Source: Idiomarina zobellii (GTDB lineage Bacteria; Pseudomonadota; Gammaproteobacteria; Enterobacterales; Alteromonadaceae). Taken from it: a stretch of 64,000 bases of DNA. The notes below the pieces were generated by a model. It searched no databases and was not told the DNA's origin. It worked only from the letters and a program-made list of their open reading frames with translations. The stretch spans positions 186,001-250,000 of the forward strand of contig NZ_FNCB01000001.1 in the NCBI RefSeq assembly GCF_900100855.1, written 5' to 3'. Below, piece by piece: positions 1 to 8,536 of this stretch. How positions within the stretch are numbered: the first letter of the stretch is position 1; each line of letters opens with the position of its first letter. The translations under genes were made by a program, and so were the position numbers.

Positions 1-1403
1 TTATTGGGTATCAGAAGCTGGCAGACAATATTGTTTCTATTATTGTTGGAGTAGCCGGAGTATTGGCGTTTATCGCCATCAGTGCGTTGGTTAAATTTTA
101 CTTTTACCAATACCGAATTACCGGACAACGAGCACAAATTCACTCGGGAGTTTTTCAAAAAAAGCATATTGATTTACCCTTTGAGCGTATTCAGAACATT
201 CGCTTTGAACAGCCTATTTATTACCGCCTTACTGATCACGTCTGCATGTTGCTCGACACTGCCGGCTCGAGTAAGGCGGAAGCAAAAATCATCGCCCTTC
301 CCAAACCCGTCGCCGAGGCGCTTAAACAAGAAATACTGCTGTTTAAAGATCACAAAACCAACACTGAAGATCATCCAGACCCCGAACAAAAGCAAGAAGA
401 GCGAGAAACAGTTCTTAATACTCGTTCAGTGAGAGATCTCGTAATTCACGGCCTAGCAAGCAATCGTATTTGGATTGTCTTAGGGGCATTAGCGCCCTTT
501 TTTAATTCGATTTCTGAACAAGTGATTGAGGGAATAGAAAGCTTCGGTGTCGATCTGGAAGCGCTCATGTCCTCCACTCAGTACGCGATGTGGCAATACA
601 TTCTGGTTATTGCCTCGGCCACCTTCATTATTGTTGCGTTCCTGGCGTTAATTTCTGTCATTGGCTCGGTCATTACCTTTTACGATTTTCGACTTACTCG
701 TTCAGGCGATCGCTATATTCGAAGAAATGGTCTATTTACCCGTCACGAAGTAGCAATGCGACTGCGTCGGCTACAGATGATCGTATACCAACAAAACTGG
801 CTGGACCGCTTGCTACAGCGCGTGAACCTGAAATTTGAGCAACTCAATTCCAGTGTTGAGCGGCACAATGCTTCCACAGCGAGTGGAAAAATAATGGTTC
901 CCTCCGTTACTTTGAGTGAAGCTGGGGAACTGGCAGGCAATGCCTGGCCTGAGCATCAAATGGGCAGCATTAAGTTTCACCCGATAAGCAAGCGGTTAAT
1001 GGTGCGAAACGCATTGGTCTCCTTTTGGCTATTGGTGGGTTCTGCACTAGTTATAAGTTACTTTGGCCACTACCAACTTTCAGCCGCCTTAGTTGCCCTG
1101 TTCCTAGCTAGCCTGCCTCTTATCTCGCTACGCTGGAAGCGCTGGGGGTATGCAAGCGACGACCAGTTTATATACATTCGTAAAGGTCTCATTGGCGTTA
1201 ATTACCGTTGCTTTCCCATTCACAAAGTTCAACAAACCTCGTTTTACCAAAGCTGGTTTATGCGCCGCTTTAAACTGTGCTCTGTCGGCTTCGTGCTTGC
1301 CTGTGGTGGGCAGTCAGTTCCTTTTATTAAGGAAACCACAGGTGACGCTTTAATTGACGAAACGCTACATCAGGTTGAGTCATTAAAGAAATCCTGGATG
1401 TAA
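1..1403 (+). CDS. PH domain-containing membrane protein (YdbT/bPH2-like), 5' partial
   Basis: The reading frame is open from the window edge to the TAA at 1401-1403, so the true start lies upstream. The product alternates membrane segments with three soluble bacterial-PH (bPH2, DUF304) modules. One follows the first helix pair (FYQYRITGQRAQIHSGVF), a second follows a central pair of helices (FRLTRSGDRYIRRNGLF), and a third is C-terminal (YIRKGLIGVNYRCFPIHKVQ). This repeated layout is that of the YdbT family, which usually pairs with a smaller YdbS-type protein that would sit just outside the window. Its molecular role is unknown. The family assignment rests on the repeated R-x-G-(L/V)-F-x-x-x-x-x-x-P/R-x-x-R-x-Q pattern. 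Confidence 0.8.
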   Translation, partial: IGYQKLADNIVSIIVGVAGVLAFIAISALVKFYFYQYRITGQRAQIHSGVFQKKHIDLPFERIQNIRFEQPIYYRLTDHVCMLLDTAGSSKAEAKIIALPKPVAEALKQEILLFKDHKTNTEDHPDPEQKQEERETVLNTRSVRDLVIHGLASNRIWIVLGALAPFFNSISEQVIEGIESFGVDLEALMSSTQYAMWQYILVIASATFIIVAFLALISVIGSVITFYDFRLTRSGDRYIRRNGLFTRHEVAMRLRRLQMIVYQQNWLDRLLQRVNLKFEQLNSSVERHNASTASGKIMVPSVTLSEAGELAGNAWPEHQMGSIKFHPISKRLMVRNALVSFWLLVGSALVISYFGHYQLSAALVALFLASLPLISLRWKRWGYASDDQFIYIRKGLIGVNYRCFPIHKVQQTSFYQSWFMRRFKLCSVGFVLACGGQSVPFIKETTGDALIDETLHQVESLKKSWM

Positions 1404-1464
1404 AACACGGCCCGCTTTTTTGTTAGAGTATCGATTACTAACGACGACAACTCGGTGATATTTT

Positions 1465-2052
1465 ATGGAGCTACCGTTCTCACAAGCATGTGAAAACAAT
1501 AAAAAGCCAATACTTGAGGTTCTGGAAGTCGCTTTTGCTAATGCGTCACAAGTTTTGGAGGTAGGCAGTGGCACCGGACAACATGCGGTTTACTTCGCTA
1601 GGCAACTCCCTCATATAGAATGGCAGGCAAGTGACCAACCGGCCTATTTATCGGGCGTAAAAGCCCGAATTTTAAAAGAAGGAGCGCCAGGCCAAGCTTT
1701 GCCGGTGGAATTCGACGTATTTAAAGAGGCTCCTGCGGGTCAGTTCGATGCTTTATTTACCGCCAATACCTGCCACATTATGCCTAAAGAAGGAGTGAAA
1801 GCACTGTTTGAGCATTTGGGAAACAGCCTTAAGTCGGTAAAGCGTTTATGCATTTATGGACCATTCAACGACAACGGTCAGTTTACCAGTGAGAGTAACC
1901 GCTCATTTGATGAATCATTAAAAGCGCGTGACAGCCAAATGGGAATCCGTGATAAACAATGGATTTCAGAGCTTGCCAGCCAGCATGGGTTTCATTTGAA
2001 AAACACCCATACTATGCCGGCAAACAATCAACTTCTGGAGTTTCAGCGTTAG
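1465..2052 (+). CDS. DUF938 SAM-dependent methyltransferase (METTL26-like)
   Basis: A 195-residue class I methyltransferase. The SAM-binding motif I (VLEVGSGTGQHAVYFA) lies near residues 31-46 and an acidic motif II region (WQASDQP) follows. A typical family signature, FTANTCHIMP, stands where catalytic or cofactor contacts are expected. The match is to the DUF938 family, which covers short bacterial proteins and human METTL26; the substrate is not established. The ATG at 1465 has a weak upstream ribosome site (gtgatattttATG). It is 61 bases downstream of the PH-domain gene and convergent with the OmpA-like lipoprotein gene, whose stop lies 15 bases away. Confidence 0.85.
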   Translation: MELPFSQACENNKKPILEVLEVAFANASQVLEVGSGTGQHAVYFARQLPHIEWQASDQPAYLSGVKARILKEGAPGQALPVEFDVFKEAPAGQFDALFTANTCHIMPKEGVKALFEHLGNSLKSVKRLCIYGPFNDNGQFTSESNRSFDESLKARDSQMGIRDKQWISELASQHGFHLKNTHTMPANNQLLEFQR

Positions 2053-2067
2053 TCTTTACGCGTAAGT

Positions 2068-2694
2068 TTATTTGGTATTGGGGACAATTCGCAGCTCAAC
2101 GCGGCGATTGAGTTGACGTCCGCTTTCTGTGTCATTGTCTGCTATTGGCTGACTTTCACCATACCCTTCGGTTGTCACCCGACGAGTGTCAACGCCATTA
2201 CCCACTAAGTGGTTACGCACCGCGTTAGCCCGGTTTAACGACAACTGCTGATTGTATTCAGCGGTGCCTGTACTGTCCGTGTGTCCCTGAATAAGCATGG
2301 TGGTTTTCTCATACTTTTTCAGCACTCGGGCAACGTCGTCTAAAACCGGGTTGAAGCTCTGCGAGATGGTTGCGCTACCTGTAGCGAAAGTTATGTTACT
2401 TGGTAGCTGCAGACGGATATTATCGCCTTCACGTATGACTTTAACGCCGCTGTCAGCCAGCTCTTCCCTAAACTCTTCTTCCTGCTTGTCCATATAGGAA
2501 CCAATAGCACCACCCGCTAATGCACCAACTGCCGCCCCCCAGACATAACGGCTTTTATCGTGGTCACCCGTGCCTTTTCCTAATAAAGCACCTGTCACCG
2601 CGCCAATCGTCGCGCCTTTTTGAGTGTTACTCATATTCTCACAGCCGACTAAGGCGAGAGATGTCATTACCGTTAATAACGCTAACTTCTTCAT
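2068..2694 (-). CDS. OmpA-family outer-membrane lipoprotein (YiaD-like)
   Basis: A 208-residue lipoprotein with an N-terminal signal and lipobox ending LVGC (Cys18). A glycine-zipper region follows (two stretches near residues 26-65 rich in GxxxG), then a C-terminal OmpA domain from about residue 90. The peptidoglycan-binding signature is visible: a GHTDSTGTAEYNQQLSLNRA stretch with the conserved Asp and Arg, and LNRRVEL near the end. Such proteins tether the outer membrane to the murein layer. The start has a good ribosome site (AAAGGA). Downstream of lemA on the same strand, with 94 bases between, so probably its own unit. E. coli YiaD has the same architecture. Confidence 0.88.
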   Translation of the reverse strand: MKKLALLTVMTSLALVGCENMSNTQKGATIGAVTGALLGKGTGDHDKSRYVWGAAVGALAGGAIGSYMDKQEEEFREELADSGVKVIREGDNIRLQLPSNITFATGSATISQSFNPVLDDVARVLKKYEKTTMLIQGHTDSTGTAEYNQQLSLNRANAVRNHLVGNGVDTRRVTTEGYGESQPIADNDTESGRQLNRRVELRIVPNTK

Positions 2695-2788
2695 ACCGTT
2701 TCCTTTTTAACGCTTTGAGTACTCATAAAATTAGCATCAAATCAGAAATTCGCTAACGCCATTTGCAGTTCTTTTACGCAACCCAGAG

Positions 2789-3358
2789 CTAGATATTGGG
2801 CTTATATTCAAAACCTTCTTCTGCCTGAGAGTCGGAGAAGGTTTTTATCTTCTCTTTACGGTTCAGCATGGCATTAACCAGTGAGTTCGGAAACACTTCA
2901 ATACCATTATTAAAGTCTTCCACGTTTTGGTTAAAAATACGAATCGCTGCGCCAATGTTTTCCTGTTGGTCGGTAATTTCGCGCATGAGTTTCTGATAGG
3001 TTTCTGACGCTTTCAATTCAGGGTAATTTTCAACCGTCACGTTTAAGCTTTTTAGTAACTCACCCGTTTTTGCTTCAGCTTGTTCAAGTTTCGCTGTATC
3101 AACTTTCCCGCTATCTAAGCCCTGTAGCGCACTGCGAAGCTCGGTGACTTTAGTCAGTGTTCCCTGTTCAAACTCTTTGTAATCTTTTACCACATCCTCT
3201 AAATGCGGAATGATTTTATTCTTCTGGCGCTCTTGCGTAATAACGTTTGCCCAAGCCCGTTCAACGGCATTCGCCCGGTTAATAATGGCGTTATAAATGG
3301 CAATAATGGCTATCACCAAAACTACCGCAATACCAACCGTTATCCATATTCCAGTCAT
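2789..3358 (-). CDS. lemA: LemA family protein
   Basis: A 189-residue protein with one N-terminal membrane helix (about residues 5-24) followed by a long helical domain. Typical LemA features are NRANAVERAWANVI after the helix, a central ELRSAL segment, and the C-terminal YNxxVxxFN-like signature (IRIFNQNVEDFNNGIEVFPN). The function of LemA is unknown in detail; it is an inner-membrane protein with its bulk outside. The start has an AGGAG ribosome site 7 bases upstream. The preceding gene on this strand, a membrane protein, ends only 10 bases upstream, so the two are very likely cotranscribed. Confidence 0.9.
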   Translation of the reverse strand: MTGIWITVGIAVVLVIAIIAIYNAIINRANAVERAWANVITQERQKNKIIPHLEDVVKDYKEFEQGTLTKVTELRSALQGLDSGKVDTAKLEQAEAKTGELLKSLNVTVENYPELKASETYQKLMREITDQQENIGAAIRIFNQNVEDFNNGIEVFPNSLVNAMLNRKEKIKTFSDSQAEEGFEYKPNI

Positions 3359-3368
3359 TTATTTTCTC

Positions 3369-4415
3369 CTAAAAATTACTGTCCAATTTAGTCATTACAT
3401 AATGAACATGACTCAGTGTCGCTCTTAGTTTTTCAAATTCCTGTTCTCCTTCCAACGCTTCAATAAAGGCGTCAAATTCGCTAATATTTACTTTGTTCGG
3501 TGTTGCAATAAGATCTTTGTCGGCAAATGAAAGACATAAATCGGCCGCGTCGTTCACCTCGAAGTTTATTTTCGATAATACATTGCTAAGTTCTTCAAAC
3601 GCGACAACAACGGTCGGCTTCATGGCTTTAGCCGCTTCAATTTGACTCGCCGCTATAACTTTAAATACCCTATTAAAACGGTTAGATGCAGGCTTGTAAG
3701 TAGCTTTACCCGCTCCAGGAAGGTTAAAACCAATAACCACAAAATTACGCAGTAAGCCAAAAGGTAAAATCAGACCATAGCGATCATAATGATCGTACTC
3801 GCGACGAGTGCGCGTTCTTACCCGGCCGTTACTGTCAGTGTAGGTTTCGGTAACAATACGCTCATCGACGTAATGAAAATGGTAATAGTGATAGTCAAAC
3901 GAATATTCATCGCCCTGGTAACTGCCTTTAAACAGTTCTTTAATTTCACGGCTGTAGTTGCCTCGATTAAACTCGCTAAAGCGTTGCTGAAACTGTTGAG
4001 CGGTAGCTTTGCCGTTAAAGCTTACCAACGTCAGGTTGTTGTCGAGTAGACCGTCGCGCTGCAATAAAGCATGGGACACTTTCGACATCAGATGATGCGG
4101 ATAATAGGCGGTAATACCGGCAAGCACCGTTAACAAACCACCAATGGCAATAATAATCCAGGTACTTTGCTGAAAATACTGACGTTGTGACCAGTCCCAG
4201 TAACCGAATACCGTTGTTGCTAATAATAAGCCGGTAAAAATAGCCCAGTAGACTTTTGTTTTAAGTTGGTAACCACCGGGAAACGATTTCAGCTCGGAAA
4301 TAACCACGTCTAACTCCTCCCTGGAGCGGCTTAGCGATACTTTGCTTTTAATCGTGTTTAGCAGCGAAATAAGTGCTTTGTTGTTTTTATAGTAGAGCAC
4401 GGTTGGCAATATCAA
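3369..4415 (-). CDS. Membrane protein upstream of lemA (DUF3137-like)
   Basis: Up to 348 residues. Two membrane helices are predicted at about residues 54-72 and 84-105, followed by a soluble domain with an unusual His/Tyr-rich run (YHYYHFHY near residue 178) and an Arg-rich stretch (RVRTRTRREYDHYDRYG). The overall shape resembles the DUF3137 family, but I hold this loosely. The start is uncertain. There is no ATG before the membrane segments; the first possible codons are TTG at 4415 and GTG at about 4400, neither with a clear ribosome site. A perfect 12-bp inverted repeat lies directly upstream (4426-4457). Its 10-base gap to lemA suggests the two act together. Confidence 0.65.
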   Translation of the reverse strand: MILPTVLYYKNNKALISLLNTIKSKVSLSRSREELDVVISELKSFPGGYQLKTKVYWAIFTGLLLATTVFGYWDWSQRQYFQQSTWIIIAIGGLLTVLAGITAYYPHHLMSKVSHALLQRDGLLDNNLTLVSFNGKATAQQFQQRFSEFNRGNYSREIKELFKGSYQGDEYSFDYHYYHFHYVDERIVTETYTDSNGRVRTRTRREYDHYDRYGLILPFGLLRNFVVIGFNLPGAGKATYKPASNRFNRVFKVIAASQIEAAKAMKPTVVVAFEELSNVLSKINFEVNDAADLCLSFADKDLIATPNKVNISEFDAFIEALEGEQEFEKLRATLSHVHYVMTKLDSNF

Positions 4416-4425
4416 TTTGTTTGAA

Positions 4426-4457
4426 TTGAGGAAGAAAGCTTAATGTTTCTTCCTCAA
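4426..4457. repeat. Perfect 12-bp inverted repeat with 8-nt loop
   Basis: TTGAGGAAGAAA (4426-4437) and its exact reverse complement (4446-4457) are separated by gcttaatg. It lies between two divergent genes, immediately upstream of the TTG start of the membrane protein and about 75 bases upstream of the dehydrogenase start. No T-tract follows on either strand and no genes converge here. An operator or a 5'-leader hairpin is therefore more likely than a terminator. Confidence 0.6.
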
Positions 4458-4531
4458 CAGTACCAGCAAAACTTGGAGTTAATGATAAGCTATCGCTAAA
4501 CCAATAAATATTGTTTGCAGTAGGAGTCATT

Positions 4532-5458
4532 ATGAAAGCGGTAATATTAGATAACGACAGTTTGGGTGAAGGCGTTGATTTATCTCCTATTGAAAATCAG
4601 GTTAACGAGTTCATTTGCCATTCACTGACTTCGCCCGAACAAGTCGATGAACGTATTAAAGACGCTGACATTGTTATTACCAATAAAGTGGTGCTGAACG
4701 AAGACAGCTTAAAACAGGCAAAAGAGCTGAAGCTGGTTTGTGTGCTAGCCACCGGTATGAACAATATCGACTTAAAAGCTGCTGAAAAGCTTGGCATTCC
4801 CGTTAAAAATGTCGAAGCTTACGGAACACCCAGTGTGGTTCAGCACACATTAATGATGATGCTGTCGTTAGCAACAAAAATGCCGGTTATGCAAAAGCGT
4901 ATGGCCGCTGGCGACTGGCAAAAGTCCCCGTTATTTACTCTGCTTAACCCGCCTACTTATCAACTCGAAGGCAAGCATTTAGTGATTGTTGGTTCAGGCG
5001 AACTTGGGCAAGCAGTAAAAAAACAAGCTGAAGCATTAGGTATGCGCGTCACTTTTACCGCACGACCAGGTAAAACAGACGACTCGCGCCCAAGTTTTGA
5101 TGAGCTATTGCCTGAAGCCGATGTTATTTCGTTTCATTGCCCGCTAACGGAGGAAACGAAAGGTTTGCTCAATCGTAACAACATCCAACACTGCCCGCCC
5201 CACACTTTAGTTATTAATAATGCCCGCGGTGGTGTGGCTCATGAAGAGGACGTGCTGGACGCATTACGGAAAGGCCAAATCGGCGGCTATGCGACCGATG
5301 TTCTGCCACAAGAACCGCCAAAAGACGGCCACCCGTTACTCGATGCATTAAATGAACCACTAAACTTGATTGTTACACCACATAACGCCTGGACTTCTCC
5401 GGAGGCAAGGCAGCGCATTATTGAGTTAACCGCTGAAAATATTAACGGTTTTAAGTAA
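4532..5458 (+). CDS. D-isomer 2-hydroxyacid dehydrogenase (hydroxypyruvate/glycerate reductase-like)
   Basis: A 308-residue NAD(P)-dependent dehydrogenase. The nucleotide-binding motif GSGELG lies near residue 153. The family catalytic triad is present: Arg in NNARGG (about 231), Glu in PQEPP (about 260) and His in TPHNAW (about 284). The family reduces hydroxypyruvate, glyoxylate or similar 2-oxoacids; the exact substrate cannot be read here, though the sequence is closest in style to hydroxypyruvate reductase (HprA). I chose the ATG at 4532 over an in-frame TTG 21 bases upstream because TAGGAG sits at a proper distance. Single gene, divergent from the lemA pair. Confidence 0.85.
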   Translation: MKAVILDNDSLGEGVDLSPIENQVNEFICHSLTSPEQVDERIKDADIVITNKVVLNEDSLKQAKELKLVCVLATGMNNIDLKAAEKLGIPVKNVEAYGTPSVVQHTLMMMLSLATKMPVMQKRMAAGDWQKSPLFTLLNPPTYQLEGKHLVIVGSGELGQAVKKQAEALGMRVTFTARPGKTDDSRPSFDELLPEADVISFHCPLTEETKGLLNRNNIQHCPPHTLVINNARGGVAHEEDVLDALRKGQIGGYATDVLPQEPPKDGHPLLDALNEPLNLIVTPHNAWTSPEARQRIIELTAENINGFK

Positions 5459-5519
5459 TCTCAGAGTTTACTGCTATCTTTATAACCTAATAATTGAATA
5501 AACAAACAAAGGTTACAAC

Positions 5520-5987
5520 ATGAAAGAAATAAAATGGGGCTTAATTTTCGTTGCAGCGATTATTTTGTGGCTGATCATTGAGAGGCTAACAGGCTTACAC
5601 ACTCATAATATCGAGTATCACGCGATATTTACCAACGTGTTTGCCATGGTGGCCATTGTCATTTATATCATTGCGTTACGCGATAAAAGGGCGTCATTAC
5701 CCAATCAAGAAATGACATGGTTACAAGGTTTTATTAGCGGTTTGAAAATTGCGGTTGTGGTGGCGGTGCTATCGCCCGCTGTGCAATTATTGGTTCACTA
5801 TGTTATTTCTCCGCAGTTCTTTCCAAATATGAAAAGCCACGCCATTGCATCTGGCATGATGAACGACGACCAGGCTGAAAAATATTTCAATCTGACATCG
5901 TACATGATGCAATCAGCAATAGGCGCCTTGGTGATGGGCGCAATCACCGCAGCTGTTGTCGCTCTCTTTTTAAAACGACGTTCTTAG
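5520..5987 (+). CDS. DUF4199 family four-helix membrane protein
   Basis: A 155-residue integral membrane protein with hydrophobic segments at about residues 5-22, 37-54, 74-94 and 132-151. The conserved loop with QGFISGLK and the ISPQFFPNMKSHAI..MMNDDQAEKYF region match the DUF4199 layout, in which a soluble loop stands between helices 3 and 4. Function is unknown. An AAAGGT ribosome site precedes the ATG. The gene ends 8 bases before the convergent ychJ gene, and a hairpin covers both stops. Confidence 0.7.
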   Translation: MKEIKWGLIFVAAIILWLIIERLTGLHTHNIEYHAIFTNVFAMVAIVIYIIALRDKRASLPNQEMTWLQGFISGLKIAVVVAVLSPAVQLLVHYVISPQFFPNMKSHAIASGMMNDDQAEKYFNLTSYMMQSAIGALVMGAITAAVVALFLKRRS

Positions 5988-5997
5988 GAGCGTCGTT
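5974..5997. terminator. Possible bidirectional terminator hairpin
   Basis: AACGACG (5974-5980) pairs perfectly with CGTCGTT (5991-5997) around a 10-base loop, spanning the two convergent stop codons. The flanks are A-rich on one side and T-rich on the other, as for a bidirectional terminator, but the T-tract is short. Confidence 0.4.
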
Positions 5998-6370
5998 ATT
6001 TCACCTTACCACTTAGGTAAAACCAACGGCCCTGCTCGCGCACAAAGTCGGAATACTCTTCCATAAAATCCACGTCAGCGCCCTCTTTATAAAACGCCCG
6101 GAAGTGTACTTTGCCTTTATCACCTTTTTGTTCAGAAGACATGACTTGTAATTTTAGCCAATCAGGTGAGTCCGATAAGTCAAGCATCATGGGACGTGTG
6201 CTGGAGTGCCAGGTTTTCAGTAGGTAATTGGTAATCTGTTTTACAAAGGCACTGTAACGTGATCGCATCAGTTGCTCTGGGGTGTCGGCCCGCATCGTCT
6301 CAATATGTAACAGTTCGCAACACCCTGAATACTCATCTCCACTGCCGCATGGACACAGCTCTCTACTCAT
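5996..6370 (-). CDS. YchJ family protein (SEC-C zinc motif)
   Basis: A 124-residue small protein with an N-terminal SEC-C type zinc motif (CPCGSGDEYSGCC, residues 6-18), then the YchJ core (MRSRYSAFVKQITNYLLKTWH and FRAFYKEG). E. coli YchJ is longer because it carries a second C-terminal SEC-C motif, which is absent here; many homologues have only one. The role is unknown. The start codon lies 26 bases beyond the end of mntP on the same strand, so the two may be cotranscribed. Confidence 0.88.
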   Translation of the reverse strand: MSRELCPCGSGDEYSGCCELLHIETMRADTPEQLMRSRYSAFVKQITNYLLKTWHSSTRPMMLDLSDSPDWLKLQVMSSEQKGDKGKVHFRAFYKEGADVDFMEEYSDFVREQGRWFYLSGKVK

Positions 6371-6396
6371 AACCTACACCTAGTATTTTCTGATAA

Positions 6397-6957
6397 CTAT
6401 AAATGACTATACAAAACCCATATACCAATAGTAATTAGAACCACACCACCACAAATTTCTGTTCGTTGCCCTAGCCAGCCTCCAACGATACGGCCCAAGA
6501 GCACACCAATAGTTACCATTATTGCGGTCGCTAGCCCAATTAACCCAGCCGCAAGCCAGATGTTCACTTCAATAAATGCCAGGGTTATTCCTACAGTTAG
6601 CGCATCAATACTCGTTCCTATTGCGGTCACGACTAGCTTAAGAAAAGAGCCAGTATTCGGAGTAAAGTCAGCGTCATCCTCTTCTGTTTTTACTCCCTCA
6701 TAAATCATGTGAAGGCCTAATATCGTTAATAGCCCAAAAGCTAACCAATGATCCCACGCCTGCACGTAAGACTTTGCGGAATAGCCAATAAGCCAGCCGA
6801 TAAGCGGAGTAGAACCTTCAATCACACCAAACAGAATACCTATTTTAGCGGCTTGTTTGAACGTTGGTTTGCGTAATGCTGCTCCCTTACCAATTGCTGC
6901 AGCAAACGCATCCGTTGACATAGCAAACGCAAGGAGGATTAATGCAATAACAGTCAT
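6397..6957 (-). CDS. mntP: Putative manganese efflux pump MntP
   Basis: A 186-residue membrane protein of six helices. Two internally repeated halves carry the hallmark acidic residues: Asp16 in AMSTDAFAAAIGKG and a second Asp in AIGTSIDALTVGI near residue 119. In E. coli MntP the equivalent residues are needed for manganese export. Length matches the family (about 188). The nearest upstream gene, a 10-TM metal exporter, ends 60 bases upstream. That gap is too short for a full yybP-ykoY riboswitch, and I see none, so manganese control, if any, must come from elsewhere. Confidence 0.92.
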   Translation of the reverse strand: MTVIALILLAFAMSTDAFAAAIGKGAALRKPTFKQAAKIGILFGVIEGSTPLIGWLIGYSAKSYVQAWDHWLAFGLLTILGLHMIYEGVKTEEDDADFTPNTGSFLKLVVTAIGTSIDALTVGITLAFIEVNIWLAAGLIGLATAIMVTIGVLLGRIVGGWLGQRTEICGGVVLITIGIWVLYSHL

Positions 6958-7017
6958 AATATAAAAGGTTAAGCGTTTTCAGATTGGCGCGCATAGTAAC
7001 ACAGAAACGCCCAGCCC

Positions 7018-8217
7018 TTACTCAAATAAAAAGTAATAGCCATAAGCCACAATAAAGGCTGGGATAGCCGAATAAACCGTTGCTAACATTGCCGCTTTTG
7101 GAGCTAACGCGATGGCAGGAAAAAGCGCATCGCCGTCATTACTAATAGCATTACCAAGTTGGGCAGAAAAAGGAATAGAACCATTAATGTACAAACTAGT
7201 CACGAGTATTTGCGGTCCACAGCCTGGCAAAAAGCCAATAACCACAGCCATTAATACGACCATTGGTCCCCAGGAATTAAACATGCCAGCCACATCAATA
7301 CCAAAAAGCTGTACTGGAATCTCGAAAGCTAAAAACGCCAGGACGACCCATCCCGTTACAAACTGAGTGTCTAGAACCGATTTATTCAACCACCCTTCAT
7401 GATGCGTTGTGGGCTCTTCACTGGTAATCGATGAATAACCGGTGAGATCTGACGTAAACGCCCATAACACCAAAATAAGAAAAGTCGCTGTTGCGGCAAT
7501 GGTCTCAACGGTATTAGGGGGTAAATTTAACGGCTCGTTAAGCTCAAGTTGAAGTGCAACCGCGACTGCCCCAATAAGTGCGGGTATAAAAATAACTTTC
7601 CAAAAACGCACAGACCACCTCAGCACCGTTTTGCGGGTTCTGCTTGGCTCGGGTCCACACAGGCTTTCTTTGCTTTCAGTAGCGCCTTTACTCAGTAGCC
7701 AATCGGTTTTCCCTTTATGAAACAGATTAACGATATAGCCACTGATGGCTCCAACCACCAAACTTATTGCGACAATAAGTAACGCATCAGCAGGCTTTTG
7801 TGCCAGCAGTAAAAACGCAGCATCGCCCATAGTACTGGTTAACACAGCAACCACTGCACCAAAGCTTGTCATACCGCGAGTGAACTGTGTCACGACAATA
7901 ATGGCGCCACCGCAGCCGGGCAACGCGCCCAGTAACGCAGCTATAGCAACTTCCTGTAGTGGATGCCGTTGCATATAACTGGCTAAACGCTCTTTATCGA
8001 GGTTGCGAGTTAAACTGTAATACAGCGCCAGCGACGCAAAGACAAATACAGATACCTGCAAAAACGCGTCCGACAACACTTGAAGTGTCACCGCACGAGT
8101 AACAGGAACAAGCAACAAAATAGCAAGCAGAATAGGGAGAATAATGCGGAGGTTCGGCTTCAGCTGACCTTCCTTGCATTCCATCATGAGCTCGTTAAAT
8201 TTCAATTTTGAGTCCAT
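7018..8217 (-). CDS. 10-TM putative manganese/arsenic exporter (ArsP_2 family)
   Basis: A 399-residue polytopic protein of the ArsP_2 (putative 10-TM heavy-metal exporter, also annotated as putative manganese transporter) family. The two halves repeat the same signature. LPGCG at 99-103 is followed by GDAAF at 131-135; LPGCG at 330-334 is followed by GDALF at 362-366. The spacing is identical (32 residues), indicating an internal duplication with paired Cys and Asp residues likely to line the transport path. It lies between a DUF1653 gene (9 bases upstream) and mntP (60 bases downstream), all on one strand. That context favours manganese over arsenic, as an inference. Confidence 0.8.
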   Translation of the reverse strand: MDSKLKFNELMMECKEGQLKPNLRIILPILLAILLLVPVTRAVTLQVLSDAFLQVSVFVFASLALYYSLTRNLDKERLASYMQRHPLQEVAIAALLGALPGCGGAIIVVTQFTRGMTSFGAVVAVLTSTMGDAAFLLLAQKPADALLIVAISLVVGAISGYIVNLFHKGKTDWLLSKGATESKESLCGPEPSRTRKTVLRWSVRFWKVIFIPALIGAVAVALQLELNEPLNLPPNTVETIAATATFLILVLWAFTSDLTGYSSITSEEPTTHHEGWLNKSVLDTQFVTGWVVLAFLAFEIPVQLFGIDVAGMFNSWGPMVVLMAVVIGFLPGCGPQILVTSLYINGSIPFSAQLGNAISNDGDALFPAIALAPKAAMLATVYSAIPAFIVAYGYYFLFE

Positions 8218-8226
8218 ACTGCCGGA

Positions 8227-8439
8227 CTACTCCTTTATGAGACGAAATCGAGGCACGCTCTGCCCTCCAACGTCGACTGACTCGATAAACATATCATACG
8301 GTCTTACCCATAGTTTTTGTTCACCATACAGCGGCTGATACAGTACCAGCGTTTCTTCCGTTTCACTGTGCGTTACCATGTCTATCACTCGGTAACGGTT
8401 GCCTTTGTAGTGTTCGTAAATACCGGGGGTTATTGTCAT
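8227..8439 (-). CDS. DUF1653 domain protein
   Basis: A 70-residue protein that is a single DUF1653 domain. The typical opening (GIYEHYKGNRYRVI), the middle YQPLYGEQKLWVRPYDMF and the closing RFRLI are all visible. Function is unknown; the fold is a small beta-barrel-like domain. It is the first gene of a minus-strand run (DUF1653, metal exporter, mntP, ychJ), with 9 bases to the exporter. Divergent from the toxin-antitoxin pair. Confidence 0.85.
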   Translation of the reverse strand: MTITPGIYEHYKGNRYRVIDMVTHSETEETLVLYQPLYGEQKLWVRPYDMFIESVDVGGQSVPRFRLIKE

Positions 8440-8478
8440 AAGCTTCTTTGTTGCGTGTTTTTTTCATAGTAAAGCTTT

Positions 8479-8507
8479 TTGACCGCATCGCAAATAAAGA
8501 CTATATT
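8479..8507 (+). promoter_or_regulatory. Sigma-70 promoter of the toxin-antitoxin operon
   Basis: TTGACC (8479-8484), 17-base spacer, TATATT (8502-8507), placed 30 bases before the antitoxin start. The hexamer ATTTAG occurs twice just at and after the -10 (around 8505 and 8517) and could form part of the autoregulatory operator usual for Phd/YefM antitoxins; that is inference. Confidence 0.65.
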
Positions 8508-8536
8508 TAGACCAAATTTAGTTACCAGGATCTGTT

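Noticed and set aside
6958-7017. yybP-ykoY manganese riboswitch before mntP
   Set aside because: The gap is only 60 bases and shows no sign of the conserved riboswitch core.
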